Below are positions 1 through 7,469 of a DNA stretch of 15,180 bases, in pieces. This DNA is from Bacteroidales bacterium (GTDB lineage Bacteria; Bacteroidota; Bacteroidia; Bacteroidales; Tenuifilaceae). The notes under the pieces were generated by a model. It made no database searches, was not told the origin of the DNA, and was given only the letters and a program-made list of their open reading frames with translations. The translations under genes were made by a program, and so were the position numbers. The number at the start of each line of letters is the position of its first letter. Position 1 is the stretch's first letter. The stretch is from positions 1-15,180 of the forward strand of contig WBUV01000028.1 in NCBI GenBank assembly GCA_008933525.1, in the 5' to 3' direction.

Positions 1-1
1 A

Positions 2-508
2 GATAGTATTTTGGAGTCACAAGTTGAGCTTAAAGTAGATTCGTTGAATCCAAGAATCTATAAGTTCATGAAGGCCTGGAAACCAAACTCAACCTACAGA
101 ATGCTTGTTTTACCCGGATGCTTCGAAGGTATAGATAAAACGACCAACGACTCACTAAAGTTAAGTTTTATTGGGGCCGATCCTGAAAACTTTGGGGTAT
201 TAATTGCTAAAACCGATAGTCTTTCTGCAGGTATTATTGTCGATTTGTTAACCGATAAGGGTAAGCTGGTTTCCAGAAAATCGTCGTCCGACAAAAAACC
301 GATCACTTTTTCGTTTATTGAGCCTGGAAAGTATAAATTGAGGTTTATTGAAGACCTAAATAAGAACGGAGAATGGGATTCTGGAAACTACCTTAAGAAG
401 ATACAACCCGAGAGAGTTTTTGAGTTTACCGAAGGTAAAAACAAAGGAGAAATTAATATTCGAGCAAATTGGGAAAACGAAATAGTTTTATCTATTCCAA
501 AACCTTAA
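2..508 (+). CDS. Ig-like domain lipoprotein family, C-terminal part (partial)
   Basis: The frame is open from the first bases of the window (Asp-Ser-Ile-Leu before the TTG at 11), so this is the 3' end of a gene that starts to the left. The visible ~169 residues resemble the C-terminal part of Bacteroidota surface proteins that carry an N-terminal bacterial Ig-like (SbsA/Big_5-type) domain, usually several hundred residues long. A beta-rich stretch ends in a conserved tail, with YKLRFIEDLNKNGEWDSGNY followed by LKKIQPE. The D-x-N-x-N-G-x-W-D segment resembles an EF-hand-like calcium loop, but metal binding is only inferred. The Ig domain and the signal peptide lie outside the window. The stop at 506-508 is 9 nt before the next start, suggesting co-transcription. 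Function is unknown; a cell-surface location is likely from the family. Confidence 0.7.
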   Translation, partial: DSILESQVELKVDSLNPRIYKFMKAWKPNSTYRMLVLPGCFEGIDKTTNDSLKLSFIGADPENFGVLIAKTDSLSAGIIVDLLTDKGKLVSRKSSSDKKPITFSFIEPGKYKLRFIEDLNKNGEWDSGNYLKKIQPERVFEFTEGKNKGEINIRANWENEIVLSIPKP

Positions 509-517
509 TTTAGAAAC

Positions 518-817
518 ATGTCGGTCATAGTTAATTTTGCAATTTTTCCAACCGATAAGGGCATTAGCGTTAGCCCTTACGTTGCAAGGGTTACTGAGTA
601 TATCCGCTCTAAGGGGTATAAAAGCCAGCTAACCGCGATGAGTACAATTGTAGAAACAAATACACTTGACGAAGCACTGGAATTACTAAGTAAAGCGTAT
701 AATATTCTTGAGTCCGATTGCGAAAGAGTATATTTATCGGCAAATTTCGATATAAAAAAAGGACCGATAGGGAGAATTGACTCAAAAGTTGAATCTGTTG
801 AACAGAAACTACTTTAA
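518..817 (+). CDS. MTH1187-family thiamine-binding protein (DUF77)
   Basis: A 99-residue protein with the length and pattern of the MTH1187/YkoF-like family (PF01910). It starts with a beta strand, SVIVNFAIFPTDKG, then has the helix SPYVARVTEYIRSKGYK, a second strand SQLTAMSTIVE, the helix containing TLDEALELLSKAY, and a third strand VYLSANFDIKKG. This is a ferredoxin-like alpha/beta fold. Characterised relatives bind thiamine or its pyrimidine part and form oligomers in the cytoplasm. Some are encoded beside thiamine ABC transporters, but no such transporter is visible here. The ATG follows the upstream stop by 9 nt, so it probably shares that gene's transcript. Family assignment is fairly secure; the ligand in this organism is inferred. 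Confidence 0.85.
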   Translation: MSVIVNFAIFPTDKGISVSPYVARVTEYIRSKGYKSQLTAMSTIVETNTLDEALELLSKAYNILESDCERVYLSANFDIKKGPIGRIDSKVESVEQKLL

Positions 818-853
818 ATTATAACGATAAGCTGTAAAGACTATTAAAATACA

Positions 854-1513
854 ATGAAGAAAATTTATTTATTCATTATCACAGTATTGTTTTCCACTAC
901 TCTTTTCGGTCAAATTTATGTTGGCGTAAAGGGTGGATATACTATGTCGAACATTTCTTTTGAGCCAGTAGAAGAAACCAAGATGCTTTTCAGTGATGGC
1001 ATCGACCTCGGGGTTACTTTCAAGCACTTCAATGCTAAATACGTTGGGTTTCAGGCCGATTTGTACACCACAAATCGTGGTTATAGAAAACCTACCGACG
1101 ATACTAACTTATACACCTTCGTGAGAGTAAACCAGTATATTGAACTACCCATGTTTATTCAGTTTCGAATAAATCTTAAAGTTGCATACTTACACGTGAA
1201 TGCCGGACCATACATGTCTTACCTGATTTCGGCGAAGGAAGGTGATAATACATCGGGTGAATATTTAATTGAAAAGGTAAAGTTTAATGTTTTACGCGAC
1301 AATCGGTTCGACTATGGTTTAATGGGCGGCATTGGGCTCAGTTACGATTTTAGATGGGGAACAATCCAGGCTGAGGCTAGAGTTGGATATGGTTTTGCCG
1401 ATTTATACGACCATACCTACACTAATATGCCTAAACAATCCATTGCTGTTACAGAGAATGTAAATGTTGCCTATTATTACACTTTTGGTAAGGGAGTAAA
1501 AAGTGAGAATTAA
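854..1513 (+). CDS. PorT-family outer-membrane beta-barrel protein
   Basis: A 219-residue protein with a clear signal peptide: KK followed by a hydrophobic core, with cleavage probably after the Phe-Gly near residue 19 (LFGQ). The mature part is built of alternating amphipathic strands with glycine-rich starts (YVGVKGGYTMSNI, YVGFQADLYTTNRG, ELPMFIQFRI, LHVNAGPYMSYLI, DYGLMGGIGLSYDF, IQAEARVGYGFADLY). It ends in a strand close to the C-terminus, as in the OMP_b-brl_2 / PorT group of small (about 8-strand) barrels. The G-x-P-Y-M-S-Y-L segment and the RFDYGL(M)GGIG segment are typical of this group. Role is uncertain: PorT itself takes part in type IX secretion in Porphyromonas, but most members of this broad family have no known function. 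It lies 36 nt after the thiamine-binding gene. Confidence 0.8.
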   Translation: MKKIYLFIITVLFSTTLFGQIYVGVKGGYTMSNISFEPVEETKMLFSDGIDLGVTFKHFNAKYVGFQADLYTTNRGYRKPTDDTNLYTFVRVNQYIELPMFIQFRINLKVAYLHVNAGPYMSYLISAKEGDNTSGEYLIEKVKFNVLRDNRFDYGLMGGIGLSYDFRWGTIQAEARVGYGFADLYDHTYTNMPKQSIAVTENVNVAYYYTFGKGVKSEN

Positions 1514-1545
1514 GGATAATCCTACATTATTTTACCAGTATTGCA

Positions 1546-1575
1546 TTTCGATTTGAACATTATTGCGTAATTTTC
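1546..1575 (+). promoter_or_regulatory. candidate Bacteroidota promoter for the ferredoxin reductase gene
   Basis: TTTC at 1546-1549, 18 nt, then TAATTTTC at 1568-1575. This is close to the Bacteroidota consensus TTTG-N19-TAnnTTTG, with one mismatch in each box. It lies about 20 nt before the ATG at 1596, in the 82-nt gap after the barrel gene. Weak evidence, based on consensus matching alone in AT-rich DNA. Confidence 0.3.
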
Positions 1576-1595
1576 TGTTCGTTCAAAAAAATTAA

Positions 1596-2261
1596 ATGAA
1601 AAACTGGTCCGATATTGAGTACAGCAAACAGAGAGTGATTTCAAACACAAAAATTGCTCCCGGTTCACATTTGCTCAAGTTTCATAAAAACTATAGTTTT
1701 ATTGCTGGGCAGGTAGTTGCTCTTGGTGTTAATACTGAAATTGAACCCCGTTTATATAGTATAGCCTCGGCAGAAACCGATGAACTTGTTACAATACTAT
1801 ATAGCGAGAGAGAAGAAGGTTCGTTAACACCGATGCTTTCGTTACTTAAGGCAGGCGATACCATTCTGGTTTCAAAACCATTTGGAACGTTTACAAAGGT
1901 AAAGGATAATGCGGTATTTGTAGCCGCAGGTACAGGTATAGCACCATTTATGTCGATGCTACAATCCAACAAGGTTAATCATGCCACGGTTATACACGGT
2001 GCTCCATATCCCGATTTTTTTTACTTTTCAGAATATCTTCAATCTACACTTGGTGATCGTTACATTCGTTGTTGCTCCCGATGTTTGCCTGGATGTTTGT
2101 ATGTTGGAAGGGTTACCAAGTTCTTAAAGGAATGGGATAACCTCGACCCCGATAAAAATTACTACCTTTGCGGCAGTGCCGAGATGGTTGTTGAAACTCG
2201 CGATATTCTTTTATCAAGAGGTGTTCCGGTTACAGGAATAAATTCTGAAATCTATTTTTAA
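1596..2261 (+). CDS. ferredoxin--NADP+ reductase family flavoprotein
   Basis: A 221-residue protein of the ferredoxin-NADP+ reductase superfamily, close in length to E. coli Fpr (248). The FAD domain has the R-x-Y-S motif (PRLYSIAS, residues 51-58), which grips the flavin. The NADP domain has the GTGIAPFMSML motif (112-122), with TVIHGAP (131-137) and YYLCGSAEMV (189-198). The chain ends in EIYF, where an aromatic residue can stack on the flavin, as in Fpr-type enzymes. Expected role: electron exchange between NADP(H) and ferredoxin or flavodoxin in the cytoplasm. The loop at 159-167 carries four cysteines (CCSRCLPGC), where E. coli Fpr has no cysteine cluster. The partner protein is not in the window. 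Family is secure; the exact physiological partner is inferred. Confidence 0.88.
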   Translation: MKNWSDIEYSKQRVISNTKIAPGSHLLKFHKNYSFIAGQVVALGVNTEIEPRLYSIASAETDELVTILYSEREEGSLTPMLSLLKAGDTILVSKPFGTFTKVKDNAVFVAAGTGIAPFMSMLQSNKVNHATVIHGAPYPDFFYFSEYLQSTLGDRYIRCCSRCLPGCLYVGRVTKFLKEWDNLDPDKNYYLCGSAEMVVETRDILLSRGVPVTGINSEIYF

Positions 2262-2318
2262 TTAATAATGTAGATATTGGTTTTGAGCCTAATGTCTAGC
2301 ATCTGATAGCTGAAAAAC

Positions 2319-3347
2319 ATGTCATTAATCCCTCTTTACGGAAAAACACTTAGCGAAATAACAGAAATTGTTGTTGCCGAAGGCTTGCCTAAATATACCG
2401 CAGCACAAATTACAGATTGGCTTTACCATAAAGATGTGGACTCTATCGACCAAATGACAAATCTCTCCAAGAAGGTTCGCGAACAGCTGTCGGTGAAATA
2501 TACCATTGGATTGATTGCCCCAGAGCAGGTATCGGAATCGACAGATGGAACTAAGAAGTATTTGTTTCCAACAGGCATAAACAAATTTGTTGAGGCAGCA
2601 TATATTCCAGAAACAGACAGGGCAACGCTTTGCGTTTCGTCGCAAGCAGGATGTAAAATGGGCTGTTTGTTCTGTATGACAGGAAAACAAGGATTTCAGG
2701 GTCAACTTACATCTGGAGAAATAATCAACCAGCTACGTAGCATCCCCGAGTTTAGGAATGTAACCAACATTGTTTACATGGGAATGGGCGAACCATTCGA
2801 TAATTTAGACAATGTGCTGAAGAGCACAGAGATTCTTACATCGGAGTGGGGGATGGGTTGGAGCCCCAAACGTGTAACAGTTTCATCAATTGGGCTTATT
2901 CCTGCACTTAGGAAGTTCATGGAGCAAAGCAATTGCCACTTGGCAATAAGTTTACACACCCCATTCGACGAGGAGCGTAAGATGCTTATGCCAATACAGA
3001 ACGTTTATCCGATTGCCGATGTTGTGGACGAAATTCGTAAAGTATTCAAGGGAGGCCAGCGTAGAGTTTCGTTTGAGTATATTATGTTTGATGGCATAAA
3101 CGATACACCAAAACATGTAAAGGAAATGTCGAAACTCCTGAATGGAATTGAGTGTAGAGTAAATCTTATTCGTTTTCACACCATTCCTGACTCTCCGCTT
3201 AAGGGATCATCCGATGCTAAAATGTTCGAATTTAGAGATGCTTTAACTTCAAAAGGCATTTTTACAACTATTAGAGCTTCACGTGGACAGGAAATTCAGG
3301 CGGCTTGTGGGCTTCTTTCCACAAAAGCGCTAATCGAAAAAAAGTAA
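2319..3347 (+). CDS. rlmN: dual-specificity 23S rRNA A2503 / tRNA A37 C2-methyltransferase RlmN
   Basis: A radical-SAM methyltransferase of 342 residues that makes 2-methyladenosine at 23S rRNA position 2503 and, in many bacteria, at tRNA position 37. The CX3CX2C cluster-binding motif is C112-C116-C119, followed by MTGKQGF. Upstream C105, in the TLCVSSQ motif, corresponds to the catalytic Cys118 of E. coli RlmN. Near the C-terminus C330 (AACGLL) corresponds to the methyl-carrying Cys355. The GMGEP motif, MGMGEPFDN, is present, as is the N-terminal accessory domain with YTAAQITDWLYHK. All key residues are in place and the length is normal (typically 340-400). It starts with ATG 57 nt after the reductase gene; no convincing promoter was seen in that gap. 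Confidence 0.97.
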   Translation: MSLIPLYGKTLSEITEIVVAEGLPKYTAAQITDWLYHKDVDSIDQMTNLSKKVREQLSVKYTIGLIAPEQVSESTDGTKKYLFPTGINKFVEAAYIPETDRATLCVSSQAGCKMGCLFCMTGKQGFQGQLTSGEIINQLRSIPEFRNVTNIVYMGMGEPFDNLDNVLKSTEILTSEWGMGWSPKRVTVSSIGLIPALRKFMEQSNCHLAISLHTPFDEERKMLMPIQNVYPIADVVDEIRKVFKGGQRRVSFEYIMFDGINDTPKHVKEMSKLLNGIECRVNLIRFHTIPDSPLKGSSDAKMFEFRDALTSKGIFTTIRASRGQEIQAACGLLSTKALIEKK

Positions 3348-3444
3348 AAATTTCTAAAAGGCTCCTCTTTATTCCTTCATCCTTGTGATCAATTATGGTT
3401 CCAATTTTGCAGCCTTTGTTGTATCTTAGTAAAAAATTACGGCC

Positions 3445-4619
3445 ATGAAAAAAATTCCCTTCTTTTCAATTTTTCTGATTCTAACAGTTGCTTGTAAAGC
3501 ACAACAACCATCGGAGTCGGTATCTAAATTTGCATTTGATTTTTATAAATACGTTTCCAAGGATAAAAGTGAAAATGTTGTTTTTGCTCCATTTAGTCTT
3601 ACTCCCGCATTTGGAATGGTAGCAATTGGCTCAAAGGCCGAAACCGAGAAACAAATGTCGCAAGTGTTTTATTTTCCTGTGAATGAGCCATCGTTTCACA
3701 TTGCGATGGGGAAACTTCAAAGTAAAATCCAAAAAGATGCTGGAAGCAATGTTGATATTTGTATAACCAACCGCGTTTGGATGGAGGAAACCTTTAAGGT
3801 TAACCGTCAGTACAAAAATCGTTGCAGAAATCTTATAATGCAAAGGTTGCCTTAACAAGTTTTATTGCTCAGCCTGAACCATCGAGGGTTAAAATTAACA
3901 AGGCCATAGAAGCCGATACAAAGAACTATATTAAGGATTTATTGCACGAGGGTAGCATAACGGATTTAACCCGTTTGGTGTTGACCAATGCCATCTACTT
4001 TAAAGGAAAATGGGAAAAGGAGTTCGAACCTAAGAAAACAACTCAGCGTGAGTTCACCCTTTCATCTGGTGAATCTATTAACTGTTCTACAATGTTTGTG
4101 GAGGATTCGATGGGTTACTTTACAAGCGAAAAATACGATGCCATTCAGCTAAACTATAAAGGAGGAAAACTTTCAATGTTAATTCTTCTTCCTAATGAAA
4201 AAGTAAAAATAGCTGAATTTGAGAAGGGTCTAAATATCGAACTTTACAACCAAACTTTGGCTGGATTAGAGAGGGAGAAAGTGGCAGTTCTATTGCCCAA
4301 ATTCAAAATAGAGACAGGACTATCGCTAAAGAAAACGCTTAGCGATATGGGAATGCCAATACCATTCTCCGATGCTGCCGATTTATCCGGTATCTCTGGT
4401 AAAACCGATTTAAAAATATCCGATGCGTTCCATAAAGCATTCATAGAGGTTTCAGAAGAGGGAACAACCGCCGCCGCTGCAACTGCTGTTGTTGTAGCAA
4501 TGAAATCTTTTGTTCAAAAAACTGAGTTTATTGTTAACCGCCCATTTATATACATATTGAAACACAATGGCAGCAACACCATTCTGTTTATGGGCAAGGT
4601 GGAGAATCCAAATAAGTAG
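3445..4619 (+). pseudogene. serpin-type protease inhibitor, interrupted by a one-base frameshift
   Basis: Two overlapping frames together encode one serpin of about 391 residues. Frame one (3445-3855) has an N-terminal signal with a possible lipobox ending at Cys17 (LTVAC), then the serpin N-terminal part (FAFDFYKYVSKDK, VVFAPFSLTPAFGMVAIGSK, NRVWMEETFKVN). Frame two covers the rest from about 3819 to 4619, including LVLTNAIYFKGKWEKEFEP, FHKAFIEVSEEGTTAAAATA (the hinge) and the serpin signature NRPFIYILKHNGSNTILFMG. The switch needs one extra base near the five-A run at 3814-3818. Six As would give Tyr-Lys-Lys-Ser-Leu-Gln-Lys-Ser-Tyr, which fits the family well. The reactive loop is intact and of inhibitory type. 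The site lacks a canonical -1 slippery heptamer. It is either a recently broken gene or a homopolymer sequencing error. Confidence 0.88.
4455..4508 (+). other. serpin reactive-centre loop, predicted P1 Lys - P1' Ser
   Basis: The hinge starts with Glu-Glu-Gly (P17-P15) at 4455-4463 and continues Thr-Thr-Ala-Ala-Ala-Ala-Thr-Ala. These small residues allow loop insertion and mark inhibitory serpins. Counting from P15 Gly places P1 at Lys (4503-4505) and P1' at Ser (4506-4508), in the run AVVVAMKSF. This resembles antithrombin's AVVIAGRS. It predicts a trypsin-like target protease. Counting back from the NRPF motif instead shifts P1 by about two residues for serpins with shorter loops, so the assignment is an inference. 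Confidence 0.55.
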
Positions 4620-4733
4620 ATGATATATTTTTGATTGGCTGCAAGGGTGAAGAATGGTCAACAAATATATAGCCATAGCAACTGTTTAATGATTTAATGA
4701 ATCCAATAATTGAATAAAATTAAATTTAAAAGT

Positions 4734-5033
4734 ATGAGAAAACTGATTATTTTAATTTTAGCATTGATTCCATTTATTTCGAGTTGCAAAAAGGATAAGG
4801 AAGCTGATTCAAATATGCAAATTAGAGAAATAGCATGGAATTCTCTAACTGAGCAATCAAAATCAACTGTGATTATTGATTGGAAACAAGCACCTGTCAC
4901 TGAATCAACATACAATCAAAAGAGTGTTTATGCTGTTGTTTTTAAAACATCGGATGATGCTTTACTTGGACCGATTACGGTGTATGTTGATATTTTGACC
5001 AAAGAGGTTTTAGGACAGGCTTTAAGGGACTAA
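4734..5033 (+). CDS. small putative lipoprotein of unknown function
   Basis: A 99-residue protein if started at the ATG at 4734. A TTG 24 nt upstream would add eight residues before the signal peptide and is less likely. The N-terminus is a lipoprotein signal: Arg-Lys, then a run of Ile/Leu, then ISSC with the lipidated Cys near residue 18, followed by the charged linker KKDKEAD. Such charged linkers are common in Bacteroidota lipoproteins. The mature part (about 75 residues) has alternating strand-like segments such as SVYAVVFKTSDD and ITVYVDILTKEVLG, suggesting a small beta fold. I do not recognise the family. It stands alone, 114 nt after the serpin and 43 nt before the AlbA_2 gene. Likely anchored in the envelope. 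Confidence 0.7.
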   Translation: MRKLIILILALIPFISSCKKDKEADSNMQIREIAWNSLTEQSKSTVIIDWKQAPVTESTYNQKSVYAVVFKTSDDALLGPITVYVDILTKEVLGQALRD

Positions 5034-5076
5034 GTCAGTTGTACGTAATAATTGATAACAACTATTATAAAAACCT

Positions 5077-5703
5077 GTGAGTCGCCATATAGTAAACCTG
5101 ATTATTCAGGGCGAGCACCAAACGCTCGATTTTAAGCATTCCATAACCGATTCAAAAAAGATTGCTCGCTCCCTGGTGGCCTTTGCCAACACCTTGGGAG
5201 GAACACTGCTTGTTGGAGTTAAGGATAATGGTAACATTGCCGGGGTAAACTCCGATGAGGAGTACTATATGGTTGAAGCTGCATCGCAGATGTACTGTAA
5301 GCCCGAAGTTCCGTTCGAGGTGGTTAGGTGGGATATCAACGGTAAAACAGTTCTTGAGGTCAAAGTCAAACCATCGAAAAAGAAACCGCACAAAGCACCC
5401 GACAAATCTGGAGCATACAAGGCATATTTGAGGGTAAACGATGAGAATATTATGGCTTCGCCAATTCAACTGAAAATATGGAAGGCCGAACATCACAGGA
5501 AATCCATCAGTTTGAATTTAAGCGATGTGGAGAATAATCTTTTTGATTATTTGAAGCAACATAAGCGGATAACAGTTCAGCAATTCAGCAAAATTGGTTT
5601 TATGTCCACTGCCGATGCTGAACGCACACTTGTAAACCTCACCGTTTTAGGGTTAATTAAGTTTTCGGGAAATATTGAAGATGAGTATTTTTTTGTGGAT
5701 TGA
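5077..5703 (+). CDS. Schlafen AlbA_2 domain protein with C-terminal winged helix
   Basis: A 208-residue protein starting at GTG (5077). Residues ~10-130 match the Schlafen AlbA_2 domain (PF04326): GEHQTLDFKHSI (12-23), IARSLVAFANTLGGTLLVGV (29-48), KDNGNIAGV (49-57), and later AYLRVNDENIMASP. Residues ~145-208 form a probable winged helix (NNLFDYLKQHKRITVQQFSKI, then AERTLVNLTVLGLIKFSG). Proteins with this pairing are often called ATP-binding or transcriptional regulators, but evidence for either role is thin. In eukaryotic Schlafens the related domain is an RNase with an acidic triad. E13, D18 and D50 are in similar places here, which is only suggestive. It reads as a stand-alone gene, and the stop is TGA, so TGA works as a stop in this genome. 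Confidence 0.82.
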   Translation: MSRHIVNLIIQGEHQTLDFKHSITDSKKIARSLVAFANTLGGTLLVGVKDNGNIAGVNSDEEYYMVEAASQMYCKPEVPFEVVRWDINGKTVLEVKVKPSKKKPHKAPDKSGAYKAYLRVNDENIMASPIQLKIWKAEHHRKSISLNLSDVENNLFDYLKQHKRITVQQFSKIGFMSTADAERTLVNLTVLGLIKFSGNIEDEYFFVD

Positions 5704-5726
5704 ATAAAGAAAATAGTTGACAGTCC

Positions 5727-5752
5727 AAAGACCACAGAGAATCTTGTCTTTT
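5727..5752 (+). terminator. possible weak terminator after the AlbA_2 gene
   Basis: AAAGAC (5727-5732) and GTCTTT (5746-5751) form a 6-bp inverted repeat, 24 nt after the stop codon. The right arm ends in a short T run. The loop (13 nt) contains a further small AGA/TCT pairing. The stem is weak and the T tract short, so this is a tentative call. Confidence 0.25.
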
Positions 5753-5835
5753 AAACAATAGACTAAATACTAAACCCAATACACCGATAATCTGCCTTTT
5801 TTTTTGTTCTTTTGTAAAAATATTTTAATTGGGAG

Positions 5836-6708
5836 ATGAGTGAGGTTCGGAAACCATCGTGGCTTAAAATAAAACTACCCGGAGGCGAAGGATATGCTCA
5901 GGTGAGCGGGATAGTTAAGAAGCATAAATTGCACACCATATGCAGCAGCGGAATGTGCCCAAACATTGGGGAGTGCTGGGGTAACGGTGTTGCAACTTTT
6001 ATGATTTTAGGCGATATCTGCACCCGCTCGTGTAAGTTCTGCGCTACAGCAACAGGTAAGCCATTACCTCCCGACCCGAACGAGCCACATAACGTTGCCC
6101 GTTCGGTACAGTTAATGAATTTGAAGTACTGTGTTATAACTTCGGTTGATAGGGACGATTTACCCGACCAAGGTGCAGCGCATTGGCGCGAAACTGTGAA
6201 GGCAATTCGTGAGTTGAATCCAAACACCACCATTGAGGTGTTAATCCCTGATTTTGATGGACGAACAGAGCTAATCGATATCTTTTTAGAATCTAACCCC
6301 GATGTGGTAGGCCACAACCTTGAGACGGTTGAGCGTCTATCGAAAATTGTTCGTTCAAAGGCAAACTATGAGAAGAGTTTAAGGACTCTTGAGTATGTAA
6401 CTAAGCGTGGTTACAGAGCAAAATCGGGAATTATGCTAGGTCTTGGCGAAACACGCGACGAAGTCATCAAAACAATGGACGATTTAATTGCTGTTGATTG
6501 CCGAATGATTACCCTTGGACAATACCTTCAGCCCCGCCCAACAAATCTTCCTGTGGAACGTTATATATCACCAGAGGAGTTTGATGAGTATAAACAAATT
6601 GCCCTGCAAAAGGGATTTACATTTGCCGAGTGTGGCCCATTGGTGCGTTCGTCGTACCACGCGGATAAGGCGCAGGAGTTGGTAAAGGGCAAATGTTGTA
6701 ACAGCTAA
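5836..6708 (+). CDS. lipA: lipoyl synthase
   Basis: Radical-SAM enzyme that inserts two sulfur atoms into the octanoyl chain carried on lipoyl domains of 2-oxoacid dehydrogenases and glycine cleavage H protein. It has 290 residues, the usual length. The auxiliary cluster motif CX4CX5C is C36-C41-C47 (ICSSGMCPNIGECWG). The radical-SAM motif CX3CX2C is C62-C66-C69 (CTRSCKFCATATGKP). Near the C-terminus Arg-Ser-Ser-Tyr (271-274) provides the conserved serine ligand of the auxiliary cluster. GLGETRDEV and LGQYLQPRPTNLPVERY are also typical. The ATG at 5836 gives the family's usual start, with SWLKIKLPGG close behind. It is followed 37 nt later by lipB, the enzyme that supplies its octanoylated substrate, so the two probably form one transcript. 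Confidence 0.97.
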   Translation: MSEVRKPSWLKIKLPGGEGYAQVSGIVKKHKLHTICSSGMCPNIGECWGNGVATFMILGDICTRSCKFCATATGKPLPPDPNEPHNVARSVQLMNLKYCVITSVDRDDLPDQGAAHWRETVKAIRELNPNTTIEVLIPDFDGRTELIDIFLESNPDVVGHNLETVERLSKIVRSKANYEKSLRTLEYVTKRGYRAKSGIMLGLGETRDEVIKTMDDLIAVDCRMITLGQYLQPRPTNLPVERYISPEEFDEYKQIALQKGFTFAECGPLVRSSYHADKAQELVKGKCCNS

Positions 6709-6745
6709 GCTGTACTTGCTATGCAAAAAAGAAAAAAAACATATA

Positions 6746-7426
6746 ATGCACAACGTAAGTTTTAGTGATCTTGGACTAATTGACTATAAGGAGGCATGGG
6801 ATTATCAGGAGCAACGGTTTGAAGAGGTAACACAGAGGAAGCTAAAGGGTGACGGAAAGTTACACTATTTGCTCTTTTGCGAGCATCCACATGTTTACAC
6901 CTTAGGGAAGAGCGGTGAAAACACCAACTTGCTCATCTCCGACGAGATGCTTAAGCGCATCAATGCTACGTACTATCACATAAATCGAGGAGGCGATATT
7001 ACGTATCACGGTCCTGGCCAAATAGTGGCATATCCAATTCTCAACCTCGAGGCTTTAGGCCTAACTCTTAAATCCTACATCCATAACATGGAGCAGGTTA
7101 TTATTGACTGCTTGGCCGATTATGGAATAAAATCCGACCGGCTCGAAGGCGCCACTGGCGTTTGGCTCGATGTTGGGGTTAAGGGTAAAGAGCGTAAAAT
7201 TTGCGCCATTGGCGTACGCGCTAGCCGTTTTGTAACAATGCACGGTTTGGCTTTCAACATCAACACTAATCTCGATTACTTCAGCTACATCAACCCTTGT
7301 GGATTTATCGATAAGGGAGTAACATCAATGCAGAAGGAGTTGGGATGCGAGGTTGATTATAACGAGGTGAAGCAAAATCTCAAAAAGCATTTTGCCGCTC
7401 GTTTCAATTTTGAATATAACCAGTAG
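6746..7426 (+). CDS. lipB: octanoyl-[acyl-carrier-protein]:protein N-octanoyltransferase
   Basis: Transfers octanoate from acyl carrier protein to lipoyl-domain lysines, the first step of lipoate synthesis and the step before LipA. From the ATG at 6746 it has 226 residues. A TTG 30 nt upstream would only add a Lys-rich tail (KKEKKH), so I prefer the ATG. The signature RGGDITYHGPGQIVAYPI is at residues 81-98. The catalytic pair is Lys151 (ERKICAIGVRASR) and Cys185 (YINPCGF). MHGLAFNINTNL lies between them as expected. All active-site residues are present. The stop TAG at 7424-7426 is directly followed by an inverted repeat that runs into the recJ start. Confidence 0.97.
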   Translation: MHNVSFSDLGLIDYKEAWDYQEQRFEEVTQRKLKGDGKLHYLLFCEHPHVYTLGKSGENTNLLISDEMLKRINATYYHINRGGDITYHGPGQIVAYPILNLEALGLTLKSYIHNMEQVIIDCLADYGIKSDRLEGATGVWLDVGVKGKERKICAIGVRASRFVTMHGLAFNINTNLDYFSYINPCGFIDKGVTSMQKELGCEVDYNEVKQNLKKHFAARFNFEYNQ

Positions 7427-7469
7427 TCATTCAAATGGCTTATAAAATAACAGATGGAGATTTGAATGA
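7427..7469 (+). repeat. 10-bp inverted repeat spanning the lipB-recJ gap and the recJ start codon
   Basis: TCATTCAAAT (7427-7436) and ATTTGAATGA (7460-7469) are perfect reverse complements separated by 23 nt. The left arm starts on the base after the lipB stop. The right arm contains the recJ ATG (7466-7468) and the first base of a second, overlapping ATG (7469). In mRNA a G-U pair (7426/7470) could extend the stem. No T run follows, so it is not an ordinary terminator. It may fold over the recJ start and reduce its translation, but that is inferred. Confidence 0.6.

Noticed and set aside
3811..3824. Programmed -1 ribosomal frameshift in the serpin
   Set aside because: The sequence C-AAA-AAT does not allow good re-pairing in both ribosomal sites, and no clear downstream stem was seen. 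A homopolymer deletion explains it more simply.
4626..4633. TATTTTTG as a promoter for the small lipoprotein gene
   Set aside because: It matches TAnnTTTG, but no -33 box is seen at the right distance and it lies about 100 nt before the ATG in AT-rich DNA.
5037..5063. AGTTGT/ACAACT inverted repeat before the AlbA_2 gene as a terminator
   Set aside because: Only 6 bp of AT-rich stem with a 15-nt loop and no T tract after it.
5807..5814. TTCTTTTG as the -7 box for lipA
   Set aside because: It breaks the conserved A at position 2 and has no -33 box at the expected place; it lies in a T-rich tract where such matches arise easily.
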